Below are positions 11,407-21,999 of a DNA stretch of 64,000 bases, one piece after another. Position 1 is the first letter of the stretch. Each line of letters opens with the position of its first letter. The notes under the pieces are model-generated. The model did no database searches, was not told where the DNA came from, and was given only the letters and a program-made list of their open reading frames with translations. Source of the DNA: Plasmodium malariae (Eukaryota; Apicomplexa; Aconoidasida; Haemosporida; Plasmodiidae); contig NC_041788.1 in the NCBI RefSeq assembly GCF_900090045.1, positions 2,661,501 to 2,725,500 on the forward strand, in the 5' to 3' direction. Made by a program: the position numbers and the translations under genes.

Positions 11407-13830
11407 TTATTTTTGGTTCTTTAGCTTTAATATTTCATCCAAATCATTTTTACTGACTTGTTCATATCTAGCAAATTCCATTGTGTAAGTACCTTGGCCT
11501 TGTGTTATTGCTCGAATTTCATTTATATAATTAAACATGTGTTTTAAAGGAATATCTGCATATATATAAACAGTATTAATGTTGTTAATAATGTTCGTTA
11601 CTAATCCTTTTCTTTTAGTTATGCTTGTTAAAATATTACTCTGATGTTCATAATTTGATATAATTTCTACGAGCATAATTGGCTCCAAGAGTACAGGGCA
11701 AAAATTATTATAATTTTCTTTGATTAAATTTATTGTAGCTTTTTTAAAAGCTAAATCATTACTATCAACTTCATGAATTTTTCCTCCAATTAATCTCATT
11801 TTCATATTAATAATTTCTGAACTGTTCAGGTAACCCTTTTCAATTTGTTCTTTAAAAGCTTTTTCAATTGAGAGGATAAAATTTTTTGGTAAATCATTAC
11901 CGATTACTTCATTCACAAATATACAATGTGTAGTATCATTATAATTATCTGAAACTGTTTCAAAAATCGCATGTACGTGTGCATATAATCCTGCACCCCC
12001 TTTCTGTTTTTTGTAAGTATATGAACATTCATATGGTTTTGTGATCGTTTCTTTAAAATTAATTTTTGGATTTTTTAAATTGACATTAATATTAAATTCT
12101 CTTTTTAATCTCTCTTTGTAAATTTCTAATTGTAATTCACCAATACCTTCAAAAATTATTTCCTTTGTTTGTTCATCTGTTTTTACATAAAATGTTGGGT
12201 CTTCCTTCGTGAATTTACTCAATGCTTTTGTTAATTTTAATACATCTCCTTTTTTTAAAATTTCGACTGCAACAGATATAACAGGTTTAGGTACATAAAT
12301 ATTTAACAAGTGAAAATTTGAATATATTCCATTGGTATAAGTTGTTCCTGTTTTACCACTTAGTCCATTTATAGCAACAATATCACCAGCGTGTGCTTCA
12401 TTAATTTCTTGTGCTGTATTTGAATGCATTTTCATAATTTTTTTTATCGACTCTTTTTTATTTGTTATCATATTAGTTATCAGTTCTTTCTTTTTAATTT
12501 TCCCTTGATATAAACGAAAGTAACTCATTTGTCCATGCATAGAATCTTCTTGTATTTTAAATAAAAAACCTACCATAGGTAAAGTGCTGTCGCATGATAA
12601 CTGAACTTTTTTTTTTTTTTTTTTTTTTTCTCAAAATTTCCATCAAACGTTTCGGTCGTAAATTCGTTACCTTTGTCTTCTTTTGTGTGCTCTTCTGACC
12701 ACCCTTGCATCTTTTCCAGGTAATCAAAACTGCCGTTATTGCTATCATTGCTATCGTTGATGCCATTCCTTCCGTTCCTCTCACTATTAGCGTCCTCATA
12801 TATGTAACCACAGTTACTTATCTCCCTTGGTGAAGGTAAAAAGTTGCACACATAATTTAATAAAATTTGAATGCCCACATTATTTTTCGCACTACCTAGA
12901 CAAATGGGAGTTATTTTATTTTTTATTGTGCATCTACGAAGAGCATCATAAACGTCCTCCTTTCTAATATCATTTATATCATTGTTCAAGTAGACATCTG
13001 CAAATTCGTCATCCCTATCAGCTAATTTTTCAAAAATTCGATTTCTCAATAAATCTCTTATATGTATAGAAAACGATGGGTCATGCTTTAACAACTCTTC
13101 ATCATCCTTTACCTCTTGAATTAATACCCCATTTTTTCCTTTAAATAAATAACCCTTTTTATGAACTAAGTCATATACTCCTTTAAATTTTTGTTCAATT
13201 CCAATGGGCATTTGTAATAAAACAGTATTCAAATTTAATTTTTTTTCAATTGTACTTAATGTTCTCTCAACGTTTGCTCCATCTCTATCCAATTTATTTA
13301 TAAATAAAATTCTTGGAATGAAATACCTATCCATTTGTCTATTTACTGTTAATGTTTGACTTTGCACACCTGACACACCACAAATAACTAAAATACCTGC
13401 ATCCAATACTCTTAGGGACCTTTCTACTTCAATAGTGAAATCTACATGACCTGGTGTGTCAATTATATTAATTGTAAATTTCTTATTATTTACATCCCAG
13501 TTACAATTCGTTGCTGCTGATTGTATTGTAATTCCTTTTTCTCTTTCTAAATCCATCGAGTCCATCGTTGCTCCTACTCCATCACTTCCTCGAACTTCAT
13601 GTATACTTTTTATTTTACCAGTATAATATAAAATTCTTTCTGTTAATGTAGTTTTTCCTGCATCAATATGTGCACTTATTCCAATATTTCTCAAATTTTC
13701 TACACAATCTGATGAAAATTTGCATGAACTGTTCAGAAAAAAAAAAAAAAAAATTCTGATTTTTGTGCAACATTTTGGCTAGCTCGCAAGCATTTTTTTT
13801 TTTTAAAATTATTGACCTAAAACCCATCAT
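11407..13830 (-). CDS. Mitochondrial-type elongation factor G (EF-G1/GFM1-like), frame-broken at a poly(A) tract
   Basis: GTPase that drives ribosome translocation, here most like mitochondrial EF-G1. Evidence: MRNIGISAHIDAGKTT (P loop), GVGATMDSMDLEREKGITIQ, switch II DTPGHVDF, INKLDRDGAN (guanine specificity), then domain III FEGIGELQLEIYKERL, domain IV with GGAGLYAHVHA, and domain V ending EIRAITQGQGTYTMEFARYE. The frame is open from about 13728 to 12630, breaks at a run of 23 A (12607-12629) and resumes (VQLSCDSTLPMVGFLFKIQE) to 11407. One base more, or two fewer, restores a protein of about 778 residues. The tract lies in an Asn/Ser/Lys insertion between the G domain and domain II. The 5' end is unsure: a 14-nt first exon at 13830-13817 joined to 13728 fits in phase. 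A direct read-through from the same ATG is basic and targeting-like, but needs another homopolymer shift near 13797-13807. Confidence 0.88.
12607..12629 (-). other. Coding poly(A) tract with reading-frame break in EF-G
   Basis: 23 consecutive A on the minus strand. Upstream frame ends in poly-Lys and then a short out-of-frame tail; downstream frame carries EF-G domains II-V. Correction needed: +1 or -2 nt. Confidence 0.85.
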
Positions 13831-14439
13831 TGTGATTAAGAAAATCTTTGTGAAAATTTAATCCAACCGTAAATGTTAATCTGCATTGTGCGGCATTAAG
13901 AAGCATTCGAACGTTTGAATATTTGAGTACGTTAATATTTGAGTATGTTAATATTTGATTAAGCGAATAACTGAATATTTGAACATTCGACTATTTGAAT
14001 GCATCAACATTTTAAGCAATACGAAATACGAAGCTGTAAAAAGGAAAAGAAAGGAGTGTTTGGGGGCGCAAGATGTTGTTATATATCCACAAAAAAAAAA
14101 AAAATTGCAGATATTGCAGATATACTAATGGTCGGAAAATATACAAAAATGTGTTTGTTTGTATTTGTAAATACTCGTACGCTCTTGTGCATGCACTTAT
14201 GTATGTATATGTGTGAAGGGGCAATAAAATGAGGAGAAAAAAAAAAAATTAAAACAAAAAAAAATGGAAATAGAAATGGAAGTAGAAAGAGATACGTTAC
14301 GGGTACAAACAGTGATATCATATGAACATGGATGTGGAATAATAAACAAAATAAAGCAAAACTGAACTATGCGAAACGAAAAGATGAATAGTCGGAGGGA
14401 AAAAATAAAAAATAAATAAAATAAAAAAAAAACATATAA

Positions 14440-14625
14440 ACATATAAATAAATGACTAAATAAATGACTAAATAAATGACTAAATAAATGATTAAATGAA
14501 TGACTAAATAAGTGACTAAATAAATGACTAAATAAATGATTAAATGAATGACTAAATAAATGACTAAATAAATGACAAATTAAATGACCAAATAAATGAC
14601 TAAATAAATGACTAAATTAATAATT
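14440..14625. repeat. 12-bp TAAATAAATGAC tandem repeat
   Basis: About fifteen imperfect copies, with TGATTAAATGAA variants recurring at regular places, in the divergent intergenic region. Confidence 0.85.
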
Positions 14626-14974
14626 AAACGGAATGAAATAAAATACGAACGAAATAATTCTGAATGAACAAAAAGTGAAGTAAAATAAATGTACAGCTCG
14701 CTTAACGTAATTTACGAAGAATGTCAGCTAATGGATAAACACACAAATCAAATTATGAAAGAATTTAATTTTTTTTAAATTGGTAATAACAATTTGGAAT
14801 ATTACAAACATCTCAGTTCATTATAAAATAAAAAACATTAACTTCATCATTTTGGAAATTTTTGGAAATATAGATAGCTATGGATTATGAGCTGTATTTA
14901 TTTTCAAACATTTTAGGTAGTTAATCTGTTACGCAGAAGTTAATCAAGCAAATTTTTGTTTCACATGTTTGTAT

Positions 14975-15095
14975 ATATATGTATTATATGTATACATATG
15001 TATTATATGTATATATATGTATTATATGTATACATCTGTATTATATGTATATATATGTATTATATGCATTATATATATTTATATGTATTATTTGT
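14975..15095. repeat. ATGTATTATATGTATACAT-type repeat
   Basis: Five to six copies of a roughly 24-bp AT-rich, partly palindromic unit. The open frames (YMYIYVLYVYICII) are repeat artefacts. Confidence 0.75.
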
Positions 15096-15618
15096 ATTTA
15101 TTCTTTCACTCGTTTACTTTTGTATTGGACTCCTTACTTGTTTAGCCACTTCCCTACTTAAGCTATTTTTTTAAGAAGAATAAAAACCGTCCGTCCAACT
15201 CTTATATGAAACCTATTTTTTTTCCAATTTTTTTTTTTTTTACCTTATAGGCATATTTATTGTAATTTTAATATTCATTTTTCATTACCTATTTTCCGAC
15301 GTAGAAGAAATGACATAACGGTGTTCTCATATCAGTTCGTATGATTACAGTTGTTATATGTGTGATATCAAACCATCTGAGCTATTTTCTTAAAATTTAT
15401 TCAAAGCTATTCATGCAGTACCAACAGTACATATAGCACATATATATATATATATATATATATATGCCCACCGTTACCACTTTATGTTGTTTGTTTGCCT
15501 ATGAACAGATAATAGTTTATGGTAAGGGTTGTATAGCTCGTAGTAATTAAAGAATATACTATGAAGCAACTGTAGTACCCGTTAACCAATTATACAAATT
15601 TTGTGAACGCTTTTTAAG

Positions 15619-15619
<1 letters not shown>

Positions 15620-15649
<30 letters not shown>

Positions 15650-15679
15650 TTTTTTTTTTTTTTTTTTTTATATTTATTA

Positions 15680-15714
<35 letters not shown>

Positions 15715-15739
15715 TTTTTTTTTTTTTTTTTTTTTTTTT
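15620..15739. repeat. ATT trinucleotide arrays alternating with poly(T)
   Basis: Two (ATT)n arrays and two long T tracts directly upstream of the FAM32A-like start; the second T tract and a following AG (15764-15765) look like a splice acceptor. Confidence 0.8.
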
Positions 15740-15769
15740 GCCCCCTTGTTCTGTTTTTTCAATAGAAAC

Positions 15770-16267
15770 ATGAAAGACAGCGAATTTGTTGGAGGCAGGT
15801 TAAAATTAAGAGAGGTAAAAATTAAGAAGAGCAAGAAAAGTAAAAAGAATAATAGGAAAGAAAAATATAGGAGTGAAGAGAAGGAAAATGTTGTGCGCTA
15901 TAATGAAGAGAGATATGATGATAAGAAGCAAAGAAATGTTCACACAACTAATGAACATGATTACGCAAATGACTATGCATATGATGATACAAATGAGGAT
16001 ATATATGATGGTTTTAACAAAGGAGTAAAAAAAGGGGAGACGAAAGAAAATACTGAGTCAGCGAATGTAGAAGAAAAACTGAATGAAATACTACAACTAA
16101 ATTTAACGGAATCGGAAAAAGCATACCAGTTAGTTCTAAAAAAAAGAGAAAAACAAAGAATAGAAAATATTTTAAAAGTAAGCTATCGAGAACGCTTACA
16201 AAAGTTTAACGATAACTTAGCATCCCTAAGTGAACATTTTGATATACCCAAAGTTGGACCAGGGTAA
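15770..16267 (+). CDS. FAM32A-like spliceosome-associated protein
   Basis: 165 residues. The C terminus (RERLQKFNDNLASLSEHFDI followed by PKV) closely resembles the conserved end of eukaryotic FAM32A, and the N terminus (FVGGRLKLREVKIKK) matches its short LKLK-type start. The family is associated with the catalytic spliceosome and exon ligation. Between them is a Lys-rich basic stretch (about residues 18-35) and an acidic Asp/Asn/Tyr insertion (about 45-85) that makes this protein longer than the animal one (about 112). The start at 15770 was chosen because it begins the conserved N terminus. The ATG eight codons upstream (15746) lies in a T-rich stretch and before an AG, suggesting a non-coding 5' exon. 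Probably nuclear. Confidence 0.85.
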   Translation: MKDSEFVGGRLKLREVKIKKSKKSKKNNRKEKYRSEEKENVVRYNEERYDDKKQRNVHTTNEHDYANDYAYDDTNEDIYDGFNKGVKKGETKENTESANVEEKLNEILQLNLTESEKAYQLVLKKREKQRIENILKVSYRERLQKFNDNLASLSEHFDIPKVGPG

Positions 16268-16915
16268 AGATAAAATTTTACCACAGGGAAAAGGATATAC
16301 CTTATATATATTTGTTTTAAAAAAAAAAAAAAAAAAAAAAAAGTATACTAAGATAGAGTAAAATAAGGAGGATAACTTGGAGGGAAAGATCAAAATTTGT
16401 AAATATATACCCAGTGCTTTAGTAGAAAAAACTGAAATAGAGAATTTTTTTTTTTTTTTTTTTTTAGTTTTTTACTTTACTGTATTCTCCCGTGTTGTTA
16501 AATAATCCCCACCAACACAATAGCCTTTTTTTTGTTTTTTCTGTGTAGCAGTTTGATTGTTTAACAGACTTTTTGATTGCGTGCTTGTTTTTATTTTATT
16601 TTGTTTTATTTATTTTTTTCCTTTCTTAAATTAAAAGACAATAAGAAGTTGCTTTAAAGGTTTTCCTTATTTAAAATGTAAACAGGTGCAAGCACATGAA
16701 TGTGTGTGTACATAAAATGGAATTTAACAAGGTGGTAAAATAAATGAGAAATTTTTAAATAAAGTAAGTTCACATGAAATAACGATGTTGTAGGGGGAAA
16801 TAAAAGGATGGACAAAATTGTTCATTTAAAAATATTTGGAAAAAATATTAAAAAAAATGCTTTAGCGGTAGATAACACGCCACGAACAATAGGTGCAGTG
16901 CTTCACGTACGTGTG

Positions 16916-16961
<46 letters not shown>

Positions 16962-18065
16962 GTTGCTATAGTAAAAAAGGACAAAAAAAAGTAGTCATTA
17001 TGTACTATGCCTACTTTATAGGTACAAAAAATAAAGAGGTGTGTGTGCCTATTATTAAGCTAATTTGAACTATTTTTTGTTTTTTTTCCTTACATATATT
17101 TAAGGAGAAATATACTTAAATGAATGCAAAACTTGTATCAGTTTGCACTGCAATATAGTGTGTAAACGTAAAATAAATTTTTTATTGAAAAAGTCTTTGT
17201 CTACCCTTTTCACATAACTCGACATTTAAGTATGTATACGTGGGCACATGTATGCAACTAGTGCAAGGAGATTCCTATCTTAGGTAAAATTTAAAAATAG
17301 TAAAATAAAAAATAAATGCGGAAGAATAGCATTATGGAACAATTTTAATTTTTCTCGTCTTTGTTCGTTATAAATTTAAAAATGTTTATCCTCTTTTACG
17401 TAAGTATATGAGCACGGAAAACAAAAAGAAAAAAGGAAAAAAAAAAAAAATTATTTATTTGTAATACTTCTTCGTTTGTTTACTTCTTCGTTTGTTTACT
17501 TCTTCGTTTGTTTACTTCTTCGTTTGTTTACTTCTTCGTTTGTTTACTTTTTCATTTGTTTACTTCTTCATTTGTTAACTTCTTCATTTGTTAACTTTTT
17601 CATTTGTTAACTTTTTCATTTGTTAACTTCTTTGCTTGATTAATACTTCAGTTGATGGTTGTTTTACTACTTAAAGTACGAGCACACGCTTTATTTTTTA
17701 GTTCCCTTCGAGGAATTGCATCCTCTGGAGCAAGGATCGAAATATGTTTTGTATTTATTGTTCCCCAGTGTCCTGGAATTTCACAATAGTACGCATAAAC
17801 ATACATATGTATATATATTTACTAATATTTTGCAGTTATATATCAAGCGGTTTCTTACACGGGCAATTCTTTTTTTCTCGTTTTTAAATGTGAATGCATA
17901 ATGTTCAAATAGTTTAAGCTTAGAAGGCGATACACTTTTTTCTGTCGGTGCGTTACGTTCTTTTTTAACGTCCAAACGGTCGCTAGTTACTTTTGCTCGA
18001 GTTACTCCTGTGCATTTTTCCCTTGCACCTACTACACGTATTTCTTATACCTTAGCTATATTACT
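16268..18065. other. Convergent intergenic region
   Basis: Between two convergent gene ends. It contains poly(A) at about 16319-16342, poly(T) at about 16446-16465, (AT)n at about 16920-16956, and a 16-bp TTCTTCGTTTGTTTAC array. A patch of higher GC at about 17700-17790 follows a T tract and AG but gives no convincing exon. Confidence 0.6.
17463..17640. repeat. 16-bp TTCTTCGTTTGTTTAC repeat
   Basis: About eleven copies, drifting from CTTCGTTTGTTTACTT to CTTCATTTGTTAACTT along the array, which shows directional divergence. Confidence 0.85.
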
Positions 18066-21000
18066 CTAGCGTACATGTGCATCTCGTAGTAGCTGTACTG
18101 AGTCAGTCATACCTTCATTTGCTACCCCATTTGCTACCCCATTTGAAGCCCCATTTGAAGCCCCATTTGAAGCCCCATTTATATTCCCATTGTCTATACT
18201 GTAATCATTCATAGGGCTATCATCATACCATGAGTTATCGCCACTTGGGATATGCTGTTCATGTAATCCTTTTTCCTTGTTATAACATACATTGTACTTG
18301 CCATATTTGGTAATGAAACAATTAATATAATTGGTTAAGTATATCGCTTCGTGTTTGGCCTTCTTCGAAATAGTGGTTTTTCTGTTTACTTCAAATCCAG
18401 GGAAGTATCTTAAAATATTATTATTTTTATTATTACTACTTTTATTTATATGTTGCCCTTTCTTTTGCTGAACCTTTATTTCAATCGCACTTTTGATATG
18501 TTTACTTGTATGATCTCTAGTCATTATATCATCACACGTAGTAACGGAGCTTACATGACTGGATGTTCTTTTGATTGAGTTGTCATTTGCCCATTTACAT
18601 TTTATTACTTCTTTCTCCTCTTTCGGTATGATGTTTAAGTTTATTTTTGAAGCACTATTTGATTTTCTGTCATCATATATTTCTTTAAAAAGTTTTGTAA
18701 ATTTACGTGCATTTTTAAAATATTTTAATCTTCTTACCCTTTCTCTTTCTTCTATTTCGTCATTTAAATATGGCGTTACACGATACCCGAACGGTGCACT
18801 TCTGTCAATGAAATTAGATGAGCAAGCATCAAGTGGTATGTTCCCTACCGCTTTTTCAAAAATTCTATCATATTTAGCTTTATAAAATTTTGTAAAGCTT
18901 GTTTTTAAACTCGGTTCACATGCATGTATTGATGGTAATTCGTTGAGAAGAGGATGGTCCTCTATGGTGTCCATCATTCCTTTTTCGTACATTGTGCATA
19001 ACGCAGCTATATGCTCACAGGAGTAGTAGTGATCATTTTGAGTGTTCATGTTCTCGTTCCCGTTTCTGTTTCTGTTCATGTTCACGTTCATGCATTTATT
19101 TTTATTTTTTACACTTTCTTTAGTATTTGCAATATTATTTGCTTTATTTCTTGCTATATTTTTTACTGCAATTTTTTTATTTTTTTTAAAAAGCAGTTCT
19201 CTTCCCTTATCGTAATATGCTTTATTATTGTAAGCCTTATTTATTAAGCTTGAATGCAATTTATCTTTTTTTATTTTTTTAAACATTTTACTTAAATTTT
19301 CGTAATTTGTTTCAATATGAATATTATTTTTTTTTATTTTTCGTTCCTTATTTTTATTTTTCGAAAAAACAAATTTATTGATGCTTATTCCATTGCCGAT
19401 AGTTTTATTTATCAAGTGTAGATTGTTTTTCTGATCTCGTCCTTCCATCTCATTTCGTTCTGTTGTTTGTGAGATTTTTTCTAGGTCTATTTGAATTTTC
19501 CTATGTGTATTTTCAATTGTAACTCCCTTAGACATGAAATCCTTATCTTCAGCATGTTCATTTGTCTCTTTTCTACACAGTACTACTTGCTCTTCCTCGT
19601 TCCTGACCTCTTTTCTTTCCGTAATTACTCCAACCTCGGTAATGATATTAACTGTACACGTTTTGCAGCATTGATCATATATGCAATCATGCTTCTTACC
19701 ATACTCCTCGTGTACGTCTTTTTTGTTTGTCCTGGTTCCATCCATTTCACTTTGCATGTTAGTATATGCATGAGCATTTATTTCATTAATATAAGGTTGT
19801 ACCTCATTTTTTTCATTGTCCTTATTTTCATTCTTAACTTTAACACTCAATAATTTATCGTAATTTTCCTTGCGCACAATATCTTTTTTATTTTTATTTT
19901 CATCAGTAATACTATTATTTGTCCTCTGGTCATATTTATTCTTTGCTACAATTAAATTTAAAATAAATTTTGTTAAATTTGGACAACTCTGATTTTTTAA
20001 TATATATGATAAAATTTTTGCATCGGGATAACTGTTCTTTGGTAATCCACACGATCGTATATCATAATTATGGATATTACTTAAAATTAATTTATTCCTT
20101 TCTGAATCCCAGGGTGGTAACTCACCCTTCTGTTTATCTATGTAATTTTGGTACAAGTAATAGTACAAGTAAGCACTGCTACTAGTACAGTTGTCCTGGG
20201 AACTACCACCACCACCGCCGCATCTACTGCTATTAGCGCTGCCCTTATCGACGCTGTCTCTTCCCTCATTCTTACTGCTCCCCTCACTTTCTCTGCTGCA
20301 TTCATTGGTACCACTACCACCTCCGCCACCATGAGAACAACTACCACTACCACCTCCGCCACCATGAGAACAATTACCACTACTACCACTACTACCACTG
20401 CCGCTTCCTGTTCCGGTGTTGTTATTATTGTTATTACTATCATCGTCATCCCTATCGTAGTTATCTTTCTTGTCGTCCTTACTGCTGAAATCTTTGTTAT
20501 CCTCCTCTTCGTCGCTATTTCCACCGCTTTCGTCATTTTCGTTATCTTCGTCTTTTTTGCTATTACTACTATTCTTATCCCTACTGTCTGCATCAATTTC
20601 TACACAATCATCATTATCCTTGTTGTTTATCTCGTCCTTCACACTGCTGCTGTTATTAGGGCAGTTTACGTTCTCTTTCATAATGCTGCTATTACCACCG
20701 TAGTTCAAGTCTTCTTCCACACTGCTCCTGTTACCACCATAGTTCACTACATCTTCTTTCATATTACTGCTATTACCGTAGCAGTTATCTTCTCCCTTTC
20801 TATTGCTAGAATTACTTTCGTCATCCAACTCAATTTTTACGACATTATTACTTTTATTCATATGTCCACTGTTATCTCCTTTGTCCTTCCCATTGCCATT
20901 CCCTTTACTGCTGCTATCGCTATTGTTTTCACTGCTGCAGTTGGAACTATCCTTTCCTGTACTGGTGAGAGCGCTGATGTTCTTATCCTTCTCCTTCTCA

Positions 21001-21503
21001 CTGATGTTCTTATCCTTTTCCTTCTCACTGATGTTCTTATCCTTTTCCTTCTCACTGATATTCTTATCCTTGTCCTTCTCATTGATGTTCTTATCCTTGT
21101 CCTTCTCACTGATGTTCTTATCCTTTTCCTTCTCACTGATGTTCTTATCCTTTTCCTTCTCACTGATGTTCTTATCCTTTTCCTTCTCACTGATGTTCTT
21201 ATCCTTTTCCTTCTCACTGATGTTCTTATCCTTGTCCTTCTCATTGTTGTTGTTGCTATCCTCTTCCTGCTTCAACAAGTCGTTCCCCATATTTTTAGTA
21301 CTACTATTATCACTACTATCTTCTTTTAAATAAGTACTTTTAAAAATCATAATTTTACTATCAACAATGTGTGTGATAGGATATTTCTCAGCATCTTGAT
21401 CTATTCTTTGTTTTTTTTCTTTTTTTATTTTTTCAAATTTTATATTAGTTATATAAAATGTATATCGTTTTAAAATTTCTTCGTCTAGGTACTGGTTGTT
21501 CAT
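18066..21503 (-). CDS. Large low-complexity protein, unknown function
   Basis: 1145 residues in one open frame. I do not recognise the family. Conserved-looking, normal-composition islands: the N terminus (EEILKRYTFYITNIKFEKIK), residues about 447-527 (GELPPWDSERNKLILSNIHN and DAKILSYILKNQSCPNLTKF), residues about 823-945 (YYSCEHIAALCTMYEKGMMD, then PLDACSSNFIDRSAPFGYRV and a basic helix ERERVRRLKYFKNARKF), and a C-terminal island (FPGFEVNRKTTISKKAKHEA). Between them are a 9-residue repeat (KNISEKEKD), Ser/Asn/Gly-rich stretches with SCSHGGGGG motifs, and basic runs. No TM segment or signal peptide, so soluble and possibly nuclear. The frame stays open upstream of the ATG to a plausible acceptor near 21568, so an upstream exon may exist. 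Confidence 0.75.
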   Translation of the reverse strand: MNNQYLDEEILKRYTFYITNIKFEKIKKEKKQRIDQDAEKYPITHIVDSKIMIFKSTYLKEDSSDNSSTKNMGNDLLKQEEDSNNNNEKDKDKNISEKEKDKNISEKEKDKNISEKEKDKNISEKEKDKNISEKDKDKNINEKDKDKNISEKEKDKNISEKEKDKNISEKEKDKNISALTSTGKDSSNCSSENNSDSSSKGNGNGKDKGDNSGHMNKSNNVVKIELDDESNSSNRKGEDNCYGNSSNMKEDVVNYGGNRSSVEEDLNYGGNSSIMKENVNCPNNSSSVKDEINNKDNDDCVEIDADSRDKNSSNSKKDEDNENDESGGNSDEEEDNKDFSSKDDKKDNYDRDDDDSNNNNNNTGTGSGSGSSGSSGNCSHGGGGGSGSCSHGGGGGSGTNECSRESEGSSKNEGRDSVDKGSANSSRCGGGGGSSQDNCTSSSAYLYYYLYQNYIDKQKGELPPWDSERNKLILSNIHNYDIRSCGLPKNSYPDAKILSYILKNQSCPNLTKFILNLIVAKNKYDQRTNNSITDENKNKKDIVRKENYDKLLSVKVKNENKDNEKNEVQPYINEINAHAYTNMQSEMDGTRTNKKDVHEEYGKKHDCIYDQCCKTCTVNIITEVGVITERKEVRNEEEQVVLCRKETNEHAEDKDFMSKGVTIENTHRKIQIDLEKISQTTERNEMEGRDQKNNLHLINKTIGNGISINKFVFSKNKNKERKIKKNNIHIETNYENLSKMFKKIKKDKLHSSLINKAYNNKAYYDKGRELLFKKNKKIAVKNIARNKANNIANTKESVKNKNKCMNVNMNRNRNGNENMNTQNDHYYSCEHIAALCTMYEKGMMDTIEDHPLLNELPSIHACEPSLKTSFTKFYKAKYDRIFEKAVGNIPLDACSSNFIDRSAPFGYRVTPYLNDEIEERERVRRLKYFKNARKFTKLFKEIYDDRKSNSASKINLNIIPKEEKEVIKCKWANDNSIKRTSSHVSSVTTCDDIMTRDHTSKHIKSAIEIKVQQKKGQHINKSSNNKNNNILRYFPGFEVNRKTTISKKAKHEAIYLTNYINCFITKYGKYNVCYNKEKGLHEQHIPSGDNSWYDDSPMNDYSIDNGNINGASNGASNGASNGVANGVANEGMTDSVQLLRDAHVR
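20975..21245 (-). repeat. 27-bp coding repeat (KNISEKEKD)
   Basis: About ten tandem copies encoding KDKNISEKE with variants INEKD and ISEKD. Nucleotide identity between copies is almost complete, implying recent expansion or homogenisation. Confidence 0.9.
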
Positions 21504-21678
21504 ATTTCCCTTCTTCCCTAAACTACACTCTTTATTATTATCCTCATTATTTTTATCTGTAAATTTTAAATGAAAATATAATCAAAGTTTTAATGAGTGA
21601 AATGGTAAGGTACATGTATGGAAAGACTGATGCAGACCCTCACGAAAAAGAAAAAGAGACGCCCACGCGTAAAATTAT

Positions 21679-21709
<31 letters not shown>

Positions 21710-21904
21710 TGCAGATGTGCAGATGTCCATAATCACATGCACTCATGCATATATATATGTGCTTGTTGGCATCCTTTTCAAAAGAATATCAAAATAATGC
21801 CAACATTGGAAGCCAGCACAAAGATGACTGGTCTATTCTCACAGTGCACTATGTGGATACAAGTGAACTGGTTGCATTAACCATCAGTGCATTCACTAAT
21901 TGCA

Positions 21905-21969
<65 letters not shown>

Positions 21970-21999
21970 CGGTTCGTTAGCAAGCAAGGAGGTGCTTTC
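21504..21999. other. Intergenic gap between two large minus-strand genes
   Basis: Contains (AT)n arrays at about 21690-21710 and 21910-21963. A possible splice acceptor (TTTACAG on the minus strand, about 21568) precedes an in-frame extension of the left gene. Confidence 0.55.

Larger units (their letters stand above)
13831..15769. other. Divergent intergenic region between EF-G and FAM32A-like genes
   Basis: Presumably carries both 5' regions. It contains a 12-bp TAAATAAATGAC array (about 14440-14625), a TATGTATTATATGTATACAT array (about 14975-15095), (AT)n at about 15440-15465, and ATT arrays flanked by poly(T) just before the FAM32A-like start. No coding frame supported. Confidence 0.65.

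Noticed and set aside
17650..17900. Small plus-strand gene with a GC-richer patch
   Set aside because: One acceptor-like AG but no consistent frame, donor or start; it lies in a convergent intergenic region.
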